Of a stretch of DNA of 60,132 bases, positions 33,001 to 41,552 are shown in pieces. The position numbers and the translations under genes are program-made. The DNA comes from Paenibacillus turpanensis (GTDB lineage Bacteria; Bacillota; Bacilli; Paenibacillales; YIM-B00363). Numbering within the stretch: the first letter of the stretch is position 1; each line of letters begins with the position of its first letter. Under the pieces are notes generated by a model. That model was not told the DNA's origin and searched no databases. It worked only from the letters and a program-made list of their open reading frames with translations. The stretch lies in the NCBI RefSeq assembly GCF_011421635.1, contig NZ_WTLI01000029.1:1-60132 (forward strand), in the 5' to 3' direction.

Positions 33001-33685
33001 CGAGCACCATCCATTCCGGCGCATTGCCGGAGTTACGGAACGCCTCAAGCACCTCGAGGCGCTTAATCGCACGGTTCCGGCGCTGGCCTTGAGCCGTCTT
33101 CAAATCTTCCTTCAGCATATCGACTTCTTTATCGATGTCGATATCTTGAAGGAGCTTCTTGACTGCTTCCGCCCCCATACCGGCTTGGAACGCATAACCG
33201 TACTTTTCGCGGTAGCTGCGGAACTCCTTCTCAGAGAGAAGCTGCTTCTTCTCCAGCGGTGTATCGCCTGGATCCGTCACAACATAAGATGCAAAGTAAA
33301 TGATTTCCTCCAGCGAACGCGGAGACATATCCAGGGCAAGGCCCATACGGCTCGGAATCCCTTTAAAGTACCAAATATGGGATACCGGCGCCGCCAATTC
33401 AATGTGGCCCATACGCTCGCGGCGTACTTTGGCACGCGTGACTTCGACGCCGCAGCGATCGCAGACAACGCCTTTGTAACGGACACGCTTATATTTGCCG
33501 CAGTGACATTCCCAGTCTTTCTGCGGTCCAAAAATCTTTTCGCAGAACAAGCCTTCTTTCTCCGGCTTGAGTGTACGATAGTTAATGGTTTCCGGCTTCT
33601 TCACTTCCCCGCGGGACCAAGAACGAATCTTATCCGGCGAAGCAAGCCCGATTTTCATATATTCGAAGTTGTTGACGTCCAACAA
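30065..33685 (-). CDS. rpoC: RNA polymerase subunit beta'
   Basis: 1206 residues. N-terminal zinc site Cys60, Cys62, Cys75, Cys78; catalytic NADFDGDQ at 447-454 with Asp449, 451 and 453 holding Mg; second zinc site in SCRTRHGVCNKCYG in the C-terminal half. The tail is short and acidic (ASEDVLPEAVSVE). Start codon TTG at 33685, seven bases after AAGGAGGG, giving MLDVNNFEYM as in Bacillus. 42 bases after rpoB. Confidence 0.98.
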   Translation of the reverse strand: MLDVNNFEYMKIGLASPDKIRSWSRGEVKKPETINYRTLKPEKEGLFCEKIFGPQKDWECHCGKYKRVRYKGVVCDRCGVEVTRAKVRRERMGHIELAAPVSHIWYFKGIPSRMGLALDMSPRSLEEIIYFASYVVTDPGDTPLEKKQLLSEKEFRSYREKYGYAFQAGMGAEAVKKLLQDIDIDKEVDMLKEDLKTAQGQRRNRAIKRLEVLEAFRNSGNAPEWMVLDVLPVIPPELRPMVQLDGGRFATSDLNDLYRRVINRNNRLKRLLDLGAPDIIVQNEKRMLQEAVDALIDNGRRGRPVTGPGNRPLKSLSHMLKGKQGRFRQNLLGKRVDYSGRSVIVVGPNLKMYQCGLPKEMALELFKPFVMKELVNKGQAHNIKSAKRKVERVSPEVWDVLEEVIKEHPVLLNRAPTLHRLGIQAFEPILVEGRAIKLHPLVCTAYNADFDGDQMAVHVPLSAEAQAEARILMLASGNILNPKDGKPVVTPSQDMVLGSFYLTMDNVEAEGSGKIFGSINEVVSAYQRGIVSLHARIAIPVKALNKTSFTEKQQNALIVTNVGKVIFNEIFPADFPYINEPSKANLLIGTPEEYFIYEKGTNVVEYMNSLPSKGAIGKDFLGTIIGECFRLYQTTRTSMILDNIKQLGFTYSTKAGITIAVADVMVPGEKQRILSESEEKVRVVTNQYRRGLITDEERYDRVIAIWSKSKDDITDILMRSLDKFNSINMMVESKARGNKSQITQLGGMRGLMANPSGRIIELPIKSNFREGLTVLEYFISTHGARKGLADTALRTADSGYLTRRLVDVAQDVIVREEDCGTDKGFVVSRIQDGKEVIEDLFDRIEGRYCFETLKHPETGEIIAHRNQLIETDIANAIVKAGVQRVQIRSVLSCRTRHGVCNKCYGRNLATGKHVEIGEAVGIIAAQSIGEPGTQLTMRTFHTGGVAGDDITQGLPRIQELFEARNPKGQAIISELDGVIKDIREAKDRREIEVEGEAESKVYPVTYGSRIRVTVGQKVEAGDEITDGSIDPKEMLRIKGIRGVQNYILQEVQRVYRNQGVEINDKHVEVMIRQMLRKIRVIDAGDTTLLPGSFVDIHEYEEANLNVLLEGREPAVAKPVLLGITKASLETDSFLSAASFQETTRVLTDAAIKGKVDELLGLKENVIIGKLIPAGTGMTRYRAVRVVDPTQETEASEDVLPEAVSVE

Positions 33686-33727
33686 AGAGCAACCCTCCTT
33701 CAGAATGTCCGATCTTCTGCAGACCGA

Positions 33728-36700
33728 TTACTCAGCCCCAACCTCAGCACCTTCCAAGTTCAAGTTCAACTTGTCGCCCGAAGCATCGTCATCTTCGTCG
33801 ATATCGCGCATAAGGATTTCTTCTTCGTTCTCGGACAAGATCTTGACGTCCATGCCCAAGCTCTGAAGCTCTTTGATCAATACTTTAAAGGATTCCGGAA
33901 CTCCAGGCTCCGGCACATTCTCGCCTTTGACGATCGACTCGTATGTTTTCACACGGCCCACAACGTCATCAGACTTGACTGTCAAGATTTCTTGAAGCGT
34001 ATAAGCCGCCCCGTAGGCCTCAAGCGCCCAAACTTCCATCTCACCGAAGCGCTGTCCGCCGAACTGTGCTTTACCACCGAGCGGCTGCTGCGTAACGAGC
34101 GAGTATGGACCCGTGGAACGGGCGTGGATTTTATCGTCAACCATGTGCGCCAGCTTGATCATGTACATGACACCAACAGTAACTTCCCGGTCAAAACGCT
34201 CCCCGGTTCTTCCGTCGTACAGGATCGTCTTACCGTTGCGCTGCATGCCGGCTTCTTCCATCGCGTCGAACACGTCATCCTCACGCGCACCGTCGAATAC
34301 CGGCGTAGCCACGTGAAAGCCAAGACGTTTCGCCGCCATACCCAAGTGAACCTCAAGCACCTGACCGATGTTCATACGCGACGGTACGCCCAACGGGTTA
34401 AGCACGACTTCAACCGGTGTTCCGTCCGGCAGGAACGGCATATCCTCTTCCGGCAGGATCCGCGCAACGACACCCTTGTTACCGTGACGTCCCGCCATCT
34501 TATCGCCTTCGGAAATTTTCCGTTTTTGTGCAATGTATACACGAACGAGCTGGTTAACGCCCGGCGGCAGTTCGTCTCCGTTTTCGCGGGTAAACACCTT
34601 CACGTCGACAACAATACCATCGGTCCCATGTGGTACACGCAAGCTGGTATCGCGAACTTCACGCGCTTTTTCACCGAAGATCGCGTGCAGCAAACGTTCT
34701 TCCGCTGTCAGCTCGGTAACACCCTTCGGCGTAACTTTACCAACAAGGATATCGCCAGCACCGATCTCCGCACCGACACGGATAATACCGCGTTCGTCGA
34801 GATTTTTCAGCGCTTCTTCACCGACGTTCGGAATATCGCGCGTAATTTCTTCTGGTCCAAGCTTCGTATCACGAGCCTCGGACTCGTATTCTTCAATATG
34901 AATAGACGTATAGACGTCTTCTTTTACCAATTTTTCACTAAGAAGGATCGCATCCTCGTAGTTATAGCCTTCCCATGTCATAAAGGCAACGACGACGTTG
35001 CGGCCCAGTGCCAGCTCGCCCATTTCCGTGGATGGACCGTCAGCCAAAATGTCTCCAGCCTTGACAATCTCCCCGCGTTTGCAAAGCGGACGCTGGTTAA
35101 TGCACGTGCCTTGGTTGGATCGCATGAACTTTTGAAGCTTATGCTTGATAATGTCACCGGACACGGTCTTGCCGTCAACGACTACCTGCTTGCGTACCCA
35201 GATCTCATTTGCCGAAACGCGTTCAACGATACCGTCTACCTTCGAAACGATACAAACCCCGGAATCCTTCGCAGACTTATGCTCCATACCTGTTCCGACG
35301 AACGGTGCCTTCGGAATAAGAAGCGGAACCGCCTGCCGCTGCATGTTGGAACCCATGAGCGCACGGTTGGAGTCGTCATTTTCCAAGAACGGAATCATTG
35401 CAGTCGCAACGGACACAACCTGCTTAGGCGATACGTCCATGTAGTCAACGCGGTCTTTCGGCACAGCAAGGTTTTCAGATTTCAAACGGGAAATAACGAG
35501 ATCGTTCGTAAACGTTCCGTCTTCGTTCATTTCCGCATTCGCCTGAGCAACGACGTAATTATCTTCCTCATCGGCCGTCATGTAGTGAATCGTGCTAGTA
35601 ATCCGGCCATCCTTCGGATCAACATAACGGTACGGCGTTTCAATAAAGCCATATTCGTTAATACGAGCGAACGTCGACAAGGAGTTGATCAAACCGATGT
35701 TCGGACCTTCCGGCGTCTCGATCGGACACATGCGTCCATAATGAGAGTGGTGAACGTCACGAACCTCGAAGCCTGCGCGCTCACGCGTCAAACCGCCCGG
35801 TCCCAACGCGGACAAACGGCGCTTATGCGTAAGCTCGGCCAGAGGGTTCGTCTGGTCCATAAACTGCGAAAGCTGCGAGCTTCCGAAGAACTCCTTAATG
35901 GATGCGATAACCGGGCGAATATTAATAAGCTGCTGCGGTGTAACCGTGTTCGTGTCTTGAATAGACATACGCTCACGAACTACACGCTCCATACGGCTCA
36001 AGCCGATGCGGAACTGGTTTTGAAGCAGTTCGCCTACGGAACGAAGACGACGGTTGCCCAAGTGGTCGATGTCATCCGTGCTGCCAACACCATGAAGCAG
36101 GTTGATAAAATAGTTAATCGAAGAAATGATATCGGCCGCGGTAATGTTCTTAACGCTCTTGTCGATCATTCCGTTCGAAATAATTTTGATCACCTTTCCG
36201 TCTTCTAACGGAGAAAAGGCGTTAATAGACTGTAATAAAATCGTCTCGGATTCGTTCACACCGCCAGTGACACGCACTTCCTTGAAAGCAACATTCTTCT
36301 CAAGTGCAGGAAGAATGGTATCGAGGACACGACGGTCGATTAACTGGCCTGCTTCCGCAATAATCTCACCGGTTTCCGGATCAATCAGCGTTTCCGCAAG
36401 GCGCTGGTTAAACAAGCGATTTTTGATATGAAGCTTTTTATTAATTTTATAACGCCCTACGTTCGCAAGGTCGTACCGCTTCGGATCGAAGAAACGTGCC
36501 GTAAGCAGGCTTCTTGCGTTATCCAATGTCGGCGGTTCGCCCGGACGAAGACGCTCGTAAATTTCAATAAGGGCTTTTTCCGTGGAATCGGTGTTATCCT
36601 TATCCAGCGTGTTGCGGATGTACTCATCATCACCAAGCAATTCGATGATTTCAGCATCCGTACCAAATCCAAGCGCACGCAGCAATACCGTTACCGGAAT

Positions 36701-37264
36701 TTTACGAGTACGGTCGATGCGGACATAGATGATGTCCTTTGCATCCGTCTCAAGCTCCAGCCAAGCGCCGCGGTTTGGAATAACCGTCGCCGTATAAGCT
36801 CTCTTCCCGTTCTTGTCGATCTTCGTACTAAAATATACACTGGGTGAACGTACGAGCTGGGAGACGATGACGCGCTCCGCACCGTTAATAATAAACGTTC
36901 CCGTTTCGGTCATAAGCGGGAAGTCGCCCATGAACACTTCCTGATCCTTTACTTCACCGGTCTCTCTGTTAATCAGACGAACCTTCACTTTAAGCGGAGC
37001 GGCATAAGTCACATCACGCTCTTTTGATTCGTCTACCGAATACTTCGGCTCACCCAACGAATAATCAACAAACTCAAGACTTAAGTTACCGGTAAAATCT
37101 TGAATCGGAGAAATGTCATGCAGCATTTCGCGCAGACCCGTATCCAAAAAGGTTTCGTACGATTTCTGCTGAATTTCGATGAGGTTCGGAACTTCGAGCA
37201 CTTCATTGATTCGCGCATAACTTCTGCGAGTGCGACGTCCGTACTGCACCAGCTTACCTGCCAA
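33728..37264 (-). CDS. rpoB: RNA polymerase subunit beta
   Basis: 1178 residues. Rifampicin region at about 462-491 (SSQLSQFMDQTNPLAELTHK) has the unmutated Asp470, His480, Arg483 and Ser485. An acidic tail (MRDIDEDDDA, then NLEGAEVGAE) closes the protein. Start codon TTG at 37264, seven bases after GGGGTGG; no usable ATG is near. It has a 280-base untranslated leader with its own promoter, so it can be expressed apart from the rplJL transcript. Confidence 0.98.
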   Translation of the reverse strand: MAGKLVQYGRRTRRSYARINEVLEVPNLIEIQQKSYETFLDTGLREMLHDISPIQDFTGNLSLEFVDYSLGEPKYSVDESKERDVTYAAPLKVKVRLINRETGEVKDQEVFMGDFPLMTETGTFIINGAERVIVSQLVRSPSVYFSTKIDKNGKRAYTATVIPNRGAWLELETDAKDIIYVRIDRTRKIPVTVLLRALGFGTDAEIIELLGDDEYIRNTLDKDNTDSTEKALIEIYERLRPGEPPTLDNARSLLTARFFDPKRYDLANVGRYKINKKLHIKNRLFNQRLAETLIDPETGEIIAEAGQLIDRRVLDTILPALEKNVAFKEVRVTGGVNESETILLQSINAFSPLEDGKVIKIISNGMIDKSVKNITAADIISSINYFINLLHGVGSTDDIDHLGNRRLRSVGELLQNQFRIGLSRMERVVRERMSIQDTNTVTPQQLINIRPVIASIKEFFGSSQLSQFMDQTNPLAELTHKRRLSALGPGGLTRERAGFEVRDVHHSHYGRMCPIETPEGPNIGLINSLSTFARINEYGFIETPYRYVDPKDGRITSTIHYMTADEEDNYVVAQANAEMNEDGTFTNDLVISRLKSENLAVPKDRVDYMDVSPKQVVSVATAMIPFLENDDSNRALMGSNMQRQAVPLLIPKAPFVGTGMEHKSAKDSGVCIVSKVDGIVERVSANEIWVRKQVVVDGKTVSGDIIKHKLQKFMRSNQGTCINQRPLCKRGEIVKAGDILADGPSTEMGELALGRNVVVAFMTWEGYNYEDAILLSEKLVKEDVYTSIHIEEYESEARDTKLGPEEITRDIPNVGEEALKNLDERGIIRVGAEIGAGDILVGKVTPKGVTELTAEERLLHAIFGEKAREVRDTSLRVPHGTDGIVVDVKVFTRENGDELPPGVNQLVRVYIAQKRKISEGDKMAGRHGNKGVVARILPEEDMPFLPDGTPVEVVLNPLGVPSRMNIGQVLEVHLGMAAKRLGFHVATPVFDGAREDDVFDAMEEAGMQRNGKTILYDGRTGERFDREVTVGVMYMIKLAHMVDDKIHARSTGPYSLVTQQPLGGKAQFGGQRFGEMEVWALEAYGAAYTLQEILTVKSDDVVGRVKTYESIVKGENVPEPGVPESFKVLIKELQSLGMDVKILSENEEEILMRDIDEDDDASGDKLNLNLEGAEVGAE

Positions 37265-37544
37265 TTTACATCCACCCCTTGTGTGCTACTATACCGCTGT
37301 AAAGCGCTTGAGACAAAAACAAAGAAAGCCCCGTCCGAATAAACTTCGAAGGGAAGCTTCCGCTTGAAAAAGCAATCATTCAATCCTTTCGGTGGTGAAT
37401 AATTCCTTTTTGAAGCGTACGACTCTAGATTTGCCCAAAATCTACACATTATACGTCGTTTTCAAAAAAATTATGCACAACACTCTAAAAAAGTATTGAC
37501 ATTTTAGCAAACTAAAGACATTTATCCTAGTCTAATTCTGACAT
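37265..37544 (-). promoter_or_regulatory. Long untranslated leader of rpoBC
   Basis: About 280 bases from the promoter at 37551-37579 to the rpoB start. It contains a second, weaker TATAAT at about 37456-37451, a DnaA-box-like TTATGCACA (37471-37479, plus strand), an inverted GGAAGCTTCC and a C/U-rich stretch near the gene. No protein-coding gene is supported here; open frames have no ribosome sites. Confidence 0.45.
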
Positions 37545-37550
37545 TATTTA

Positions 37551-37579
37551 ATAATATCACAACGAAATATTGAAGTCAA
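37551..37579 (-). promoter_or_regulatory. Sigma-A promoter of rpoBC
   Basis: Minus strand TTGACT (37579-37574), 17-base spacer, TATTAT (37556-37551). Located directly after the end of rsmC. Confidence 0.7.
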
Positions 37580-37614
37580 CACCAATCCATCCAACATTAC
37601 GCAGCAGAAGAAAA

Positions 37615-38229
37615 CTAGGCCATTACTATGGGCTGAGACGCCTTGATAATCCAATAGCCCCGGTCTCTCGCAGCGATCTCCACTTCTTCAAATAGTGATT
37701 CCAGCTTCGTTACCGCCGACGGAGCCCCTTGTTTCTTTTGAATCACGATCCATAGCGTGCCACCCGGCTTCAGCCGCGGTGCAGCACCTTCGAAAACAGC
37801 GTGCACAACGGATTTTCCCGCACGGATCGGCGGATTCGAAACAATCAAACTGAACTTTTGTGATTCTTCAATCGCTCCATATAAGTCACTCTGCATAATC
37901 GTTACGTTTCGAATGCCGTTCTCCTCAGCATTCCGTTTGGCCAAGCCTATCGCTCGTTCATTTACATCAACCATGGTAACCCATCCGCTTGATGCTTGTA
38001 CTGCCGCACTTAATCCGATTGGCCCATAGCCGCAGCCTACGTCAAGGATATGGTCAGTATCCGTCACCGTCATGGTATCGATCAACAGCCTGCTGCCAAA
38101 ATCGACTCCCTCTTTAGAAAACACGCCAGCATCCGTCCAAAAATGAAAGGTGCGGCCGCGCAATTTTTCCTCATGTTTCTTCAAGTCATGTGCCGTTTGC
38201 GGTTGCTCCGAATAATAGTGCTCCGACAT
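37615..38229 (-). CDS. 16S rRNA methyltransferase, RsmC/YbxB family
   Basis: 204-residue class I SAM-dependent methyltransferase. SAM-binding LDVGCGYGPIG at 62-72 and the amine-methylating motif NPPI at 132-135. The family includes RsmC (16S rRNA m2G1207); the Bacillus gene at the same place, between rplL and rpoB, is ybxB. The exact target is inferred. ATG at 38229. It lies after a terminator hairpin that follows rplL, so it is expressed by read-through. Confidence 0.85.
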   Translation of the reverse strand: MSEHYYSEQPQTAHDLKKHEEKLRGRTFHFWTDAGVFSKEGVDFGSRLLIDTMTVTDTDHILDVGCGYGPIGLSAAVQASSGWVTMVDVNERAIGLAKRNAEENGIRNVTIMQSDLYGAIEESQKFSLIVSNPPIRAGKSVVHAVFEGAAPRLKPGGTLWIVIQKKQGAPSAVTKLESLFEEVEIAARDRGYWIIKASQPIVMA

Positions 38230-38279
38230 TGTTCTATGCCCTCCGGTGACAGCATTCGCCGTAATTCGTTCTTTCGCTA

Positions 38280-38316
38280 CAAAAAGATCACCCCCTTGGA
38301 GAAGCTCTCCAAGGGG
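38280..38316 (-). terminator. Terminator or attenuator after rplL
   Basis: Minus strand CCCCTTGGAGA-GCT-TCTCCAAGGGG then GTGATCTTTTT. Strong stem with a short delayed T-run; probably lowers expression of rsmC and rpoB relative to rplJL. Confidence 0.75.
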
Positions 38317-38326
38317 ATGTTCGTCA

Positions 38327-38689
38327 TTACTTCACTTCTACAGCTGCGCCAGCTTCTTCAAGCTGACCTTTGATCTTCTCCGCGTCTTCCTTGGAGATCT
38401 TTTCTTTGATTGGCTTTGGTGCGTTGTCAACCAGGTCCTTCGCTTCTTTCAGGCCAAGACCTGTGATTTCGCGAACAACTTTGATTACGTTGATCTTGGA
38501 CGCGCCAGCGTTTGTCAAGATTACGTCGAATTCGGATTGCTCTTCTACTTCTGCTGCTGCTGCGCCGCCCATAACTGCTACTGGAGCTGCTGCTGTTACG
38601 CCGAATTCCTCTTCGATTGCTTTAACAAGATCGTTCAGTTCAAGAACGGTCATACCTTTAATGGCTTCAAGAATTTGCTCTTTGCTCAT
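38327..38689 (-). CDS. rplL: 50S ribosomal protein L7/L12
   Basis: 120 residues. N-terminal dimer domain (SKEQILEAIKGMTVLELNDL), Ala-rich hinge (about 36-50) and C-terminal factor-binding domain (VIKVVREITGLGLKEAKDLV). Forms the stalk that recruits translation GTPases. ATG at 38689 after GGAGGTTTACC. Confidence 0.97.
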   Translation of the reverse strand: MSKEQILEAIKGMTVLELNDLVKAIEEEFGVTAAAPVAVMGGAAAAEVEEQSEFDVILTNAGASKINVIKVVREITGLGLKEAKDLVDNAPKPIKEKISKEDAEKIKGQLEEAGAAVEVK

Positions 38690-38732
38690 GGTAAACCTCC
38701 GCATACGTATTTTGTATTTTTTTTAACTAATT

Positions 38733-39236
38733 TTAAGCTTCTGCTTCTTTCTTTTCCGATACTGCTTTAACTGCAAGCGCGAAGTTGCGAACCGGCGCTT
38801 GAAGCACGCTGAGGAGCATGGAGAGAAGACCTTCGCGGGAAGGTAGATCTGCCAGCGCTTTGATTTGATCAAAGCCAACTACGCGACCTTCTACGATACC
38901 GCCTTTTACTTTCAACGCATCGTTCTTCTTCGCAAATTCCGTCAAGATTTTCGCCGGAGCGATCAAATCCTCTTTGCTGAACGCGTAAGCAGTAGGTCCT
39001 GTCAAATGCTCATCCAACTCAGTCAATTCCGCTTCAGCCGTAGCACGGCGAACAAGCGTATTCTTAATGACTTGGAATTCTACACCTGCTTCACGAAGTC
39101 TCTTACGAAGTTCCGTAACTTGCGCAACGGAAAGACCGCGGTAGTCTGCCACTACAGTGCAGCTATATTCAGTCAGCTTCGATTTCACTTCGGAAACAAC
39201 CTGTTGCTTTTCTTCGAGAATTCTTTGGTTTGCCAT
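38733..39236 (-). CDS. rplJ: 50S ribosomal protein L10
   Basis: 167 residues. CTVVADYRGLSVAQVTELRK is the L10 signature; the C-terminal helix anchors L7/L12 dimers. L10 (with L7/L12) binds its own leader, seen upstream. ATG at 39236 after CAGGAGGTGCACC. Confidence 0.97.
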   Translation of the reverse strand: MANQRILEEKQQVVSEVKSKLTEYSCTVVADYRGLSVAQVTELRKRLREAGVEFQVIKNTLVRRATAEAELTELDEHLTGPTAYAFSKEDLIAPAKILTEFAKKNDALKVKGGIVEGRVVGFDQIKALADLPSREGLLSMLLSVLQAPVRNFALAVKAVSEKKEAEA

Positions 39237-39442
39237 TGGTGCACCTCCTGTTCACGAATTGCCATATATCCGAGCCGGTCGTAGACAACACGAAAGCCTT
39301 CGCGCAGACGCGAAGGCTCCTAGTTCAAATGGCGCAACATTAGATGCTAACGTCATTATATATCGGATCACCTCGGCAGGATCATTAAGCCCCGTCGGCC
39401 CCTGCTGTCTACGGTTCGGAATATTCATTTCAAATTAATCAC
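39237..39442 (-). ncRNA. L10 leader RNA (rplJL autoregulation)
   Basis: Contains the L10-leader core (CCGTAGACAGCAGG ... CCTGCCGAGG) and then a terminator-like hairpin GCCTTCGCG-TCTG-CGCGAAGGC followed by TTTCG (about 39320-39290). L10 binding to such leaders is known to reduce rplJL expression in Bacillus. Assigned by motif and position. Confidence 0.8.
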
Positions 39443-39448
39443 CTTGAC

Positions 39449-39478
39449 ACCTTACCACAGGGGTAAGCATCAAGTCAA
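39449..39478 (-). promoter_or_regulatory. Promoter of rplJL
   Basis: Minus strand TTGACT (39478-39473), 18-base spacer, TAAGGT (39454-39449), right after rplA. Confidence 0.6.
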
Positions 39479-39488
39479 TTGGCAACTT

Positions 39489-40181
39489 TTATCTGAATGT
39501 TGCAGTGTTTACAGCAACACCCGGTCCCATTGTAGAGGAAACGGAGATGTTCTTCAGATAAACGCCTTTTGCAGCCGCTGGCTTCGCACGGTTCAACGCG
39601 TCAACAAGAGCTTTGAAGTTTTCAGCAAGCTTCTCGTTGTCGAAAGACACTTTGCCGATTGGCGCGTGAATTTGACCTGCTTTGTCCAGACGGTATTCGA
39701 TTTTACCAGCTTTGATTTCTTGAATGGCTTTCGTCACGTCAAGAGTAACTGTGCCCGCTTTCGGGTTCGGCATAAGGCCTTTACCACCGAGAATACGGCC
39801 CAGCTTACCAACTTCGCCCATCATGTCCGGCGTAGCCACACAGACGTCGAAATCGAACCAGCCTTGCTGGATTTTGTTGATAAGGTCCTGATCGCCGACA
39901 AAATCAGCGCCAGCCGCTTCCGCTTCCTTCGCTTTGTCGCCTTTTGCGAATACGAGGACGCGCTTAGTTTTACCAGTTCCGTGTGGAAGTACAACGACAC
40001 CACGAACGTTCTGGTCTTGCTTACGAGGGTCAACGCCCAAACGAACTGCAACTTCTACAGTTTCGTCGAACTTTGCAGTCGACATTTTCTTCACGAGCTC
40101 AATCGCTTGCGCCGGCTCGTAAGCCGTATCCTGCTCAAGCAGCTTTACAGCTTCTTGGTACTTCTTACCATGTTTTGCCAT
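39489..40181 (-). CDS. rplA: 50S ribosomal protein L1
   Basis: 230 residues. KHGKKYQEAVKLLEQDTAYE at the start, GRILGGKGLMPNPKAGTVT in the middle. Forms the mobile stalk at the E site; a known autorepressor of rplK-rplA in other bacteria. ATG at 40181 after AAGGAGG, 84 bases from rplK. Confidence 0.97.
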   Translation of the reverse strand: MAKHGKKYQEAVKLLEQDTAYEPAQAIELVKKMSTAKFDETVEVAVRLGVDPRKQDQNVRGVVVLPHGTGKTKRVLVFAKGDKAKEAEAAGADFVGDQDLINKIQQGWFDFDVCVATPDMMGEVGKLGRILGGKGLMPNPKAGTVTLDVTKAIQEIKAGKIEYRLDKAGQIHAPIGKVSFDNEKLAENFKALVDALNRAKPAAAKGVYLKNISVSSTMGPGVAVNTATFR

Positions 40182-40265
40182 GATGTTTAATATCCTCCTT
40201 ATGTGGTTCTAACGGATTATCCTCCCACGACTGGCGAGCTTGCGCTCACACGTAACAAACGACCA

Positions 40266-40691
40266 TTAGTCAACGATCGTGATGCCCATGCTGCGAGCAG
40301 TACCTTCAACCATGCGCATAGCTGCTTCAACAGAAGCTGCGTTCAAGTCAGGCATTTTTTGCTCAGCGATTTCACGTACTTTGTCACGCTTCAGTGTAGC
40401 AACTTTCTTCTTGTTCGGTTCACCCGACCCCTTCTCGACTTTTGCAGCAACGCGCAAAAGAACGGCAGCAGGAGGCGTTTTGGTTTCGAACGTGAAAGAA
40501 CGGTCTTCAAATACGGAGATCACAACCGGAATGATCAGACCTGCTTGATCTTGCGTACGAGCGTTGAATTCTTTACAGAATGCCATGATGTTAACACCCG
40601 CTTGACCAAGAGCCGGACCGATCGGCGGAGCTGGGTTCGCTTTACCGGCAGGAACTTGAAGCTTCACCATTTTAATAACCTTTTTAGCCAT
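40266..40691 (-). CDS. rplK: 50S ribosomal protein L11
   Basis: 141 residues. VKLQVPAGKANPAPPIGPAL and the C-terminal GTARSMGITI loop identify L11 of the GTPase-associated centre, needed for RelA activation. ATG at 40691, seven bases after AAGGAGGT. Two inverted repeats stand in the gap before it. Confidence 0.97.
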   Translation of the reverse strand: MAKKVIKMVKLQVPAGKANPAPPIGPALGQAGVNIMAFCKEFNARTQDQAGLIIPVVISVFEDRSFTFETKTPPAAVLLRVAAKVEKGSGEPNKKKVATLKRDKVREIAEQKMPDLNAASVEAAMRMVEGTARSMGITIVD

Positions 40692-40706
40692 GTATGACAC
40701 CTCCTT

Positions 40707-40761
40707 GATGTAATATACATCGGCAGCTGCCGATTAGGCGAGTACTGAATTTATCCAGTAC
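40707..40761 (-). promoter_or_regulatory. Clustered inverted repeats before rplK
   Basis: Three palindromes in 55 bases: GATGTA-TAT-TACATC (overlapping 40707-40721), ATCGGCAGCTGCCGAT (40719-40734, perfect 16-bp palindrome) and GTACTG-GATAAATT-CAGTAC (40742-40761). The first overlaps the second. May be the L1 or L11 autoregulatory RNA target, or a processing site. No promoter is evident. Confidence 0.45.
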
Positions 40762-40762
40762 G

Positions 40763-41308
40763 TCACACCTTTTCCACTTGCGTAAAGTCAAGCTCAACCG
40801 GTGTTTCACGGCCAAACATATTGACATGAACCTTTACCTTGCTCTTCTCAGGCAGGATCTCTTCGATCGTACCGATAAAGTTCGCAAAAGGCCCAACCTT
40901 TACGCGCACGGACTCTTTCAGGTCGAATTCGATGACAGCCTTTGGAGCTTCATCTAGACCCATGAGCTTCATGATCGATTCAGCTTCTTCGGGCAGCAGC
41001 GGAGTCGGCTTGGAGCCAGAACCTGTCGAACCGACAAATCCGGTTACCCCCGGCGTATTACGCACTACATACCACGAATCGTCCGTTTGAATCATTTCGA
41101 CAAGCACATACCCAGGATAAACCTTGCGCGTAACGGTTTTCTTCTTACCGTCTTTGTTGACGATTTCGTCTTCCGTCGGCACAAGCACCCGGAATATCTT
41201 GTCATTCATTCCCATGGATTCGACGCGCTTTTCCAAATTCGCTTTGACCTTGTTCTCATAACCCGAGTACGTATGAACGACATACCATCTTTTCTCCATA
41301 GTCTCCAT
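40763..41308 (-). CDS. nusG: Transcription antitermination factor NusG
   Basis: 181 residues from the first ATG. NGN domain (EKRWYVVHTYSGYENKVKAN), then the KOW domain (VKVGPFANFIGTIEEI). NusG ties transcription to translation and, in Bacillus, supports pausing. Two starts are possible: 41308 (METMEK...) and 41299 (MEKRW..., as in Bacillus). A GAGGGG box is four bases from the first. It directly follows secE. Confidence 0.96.
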   Translation of the reverse strand: METMEKRWYVVHTYSGYENKVKANLEKRVESMGMNDKIFRVLVPTEDEIVNKDGKKKTVTRKVYPGYVLVEMIQTDDSWYVVRNTPGVTGFVGSTGSGSKPTPLLPEEAESIMKLMGLDEAPKAVIEFDLKESVRVKVGPFANFIGTIEEILPEKSKVKVHVNMFGRETPVELDFTQVEKV

Positions 41309-41309
41309 T

Positions 41310-41525
41310 CTACCCCTCGAATACGAGACGGAGCAAGTTCGAGATCCCTAGATCAAGAACAGTAAAATACACCGCGATGATTAGAACGGTAACAATAACC
41401 ACAATCGTATAGCTTGTCAGCTCTTTACGTGTAGGCCACTTAACCTTCTTCAACTCGGCGATACTGTCCGCAAAAAAGGAAAACGTCTGTCCGAAACTTT
41501 GTTTAATTCTCGCTAAGAACGCCAC
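41310..41525 (-). CDS. secE: Preprotein translocase subunit SecE
   Basis: 71 residues, single-span form. Conserved ELKKVKWPTRKELTSYTIVV precedes the membrane helix (about 40-60). Clamps the SecY channel. Start codon GTG at 41525. Only one base separates its stop from the nusG start. Confidence 0.95.
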   Translation of the reverse strand: MAFLARIKQSFGQTFSFFADSIAELKKVKWPTRKELTSYTIVVIVTVLIIAVYFTVLDLGISNLLRLVFEG

Positions 41526-41552
41526 AACTACACCTCCATGGCTTCAGGTGCC

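Noticed and set aside
33089..36208. Very long (1039-codon) plus-strand frame antisense to rpoB and rpoC
   Set aside because: It spans the boundary between rpoC and rpoB, is rich in Arg, Phe and Asn, matches nothing, and has no ribosome site; it comes from the codon bias of the two genes on the other strand.
37081..37449. 122-codon minus-strand frame over the rpoB leader
   Set aside because: It overlaps the rpoB start and has no ribosome site; the sequence is better explained as leader.
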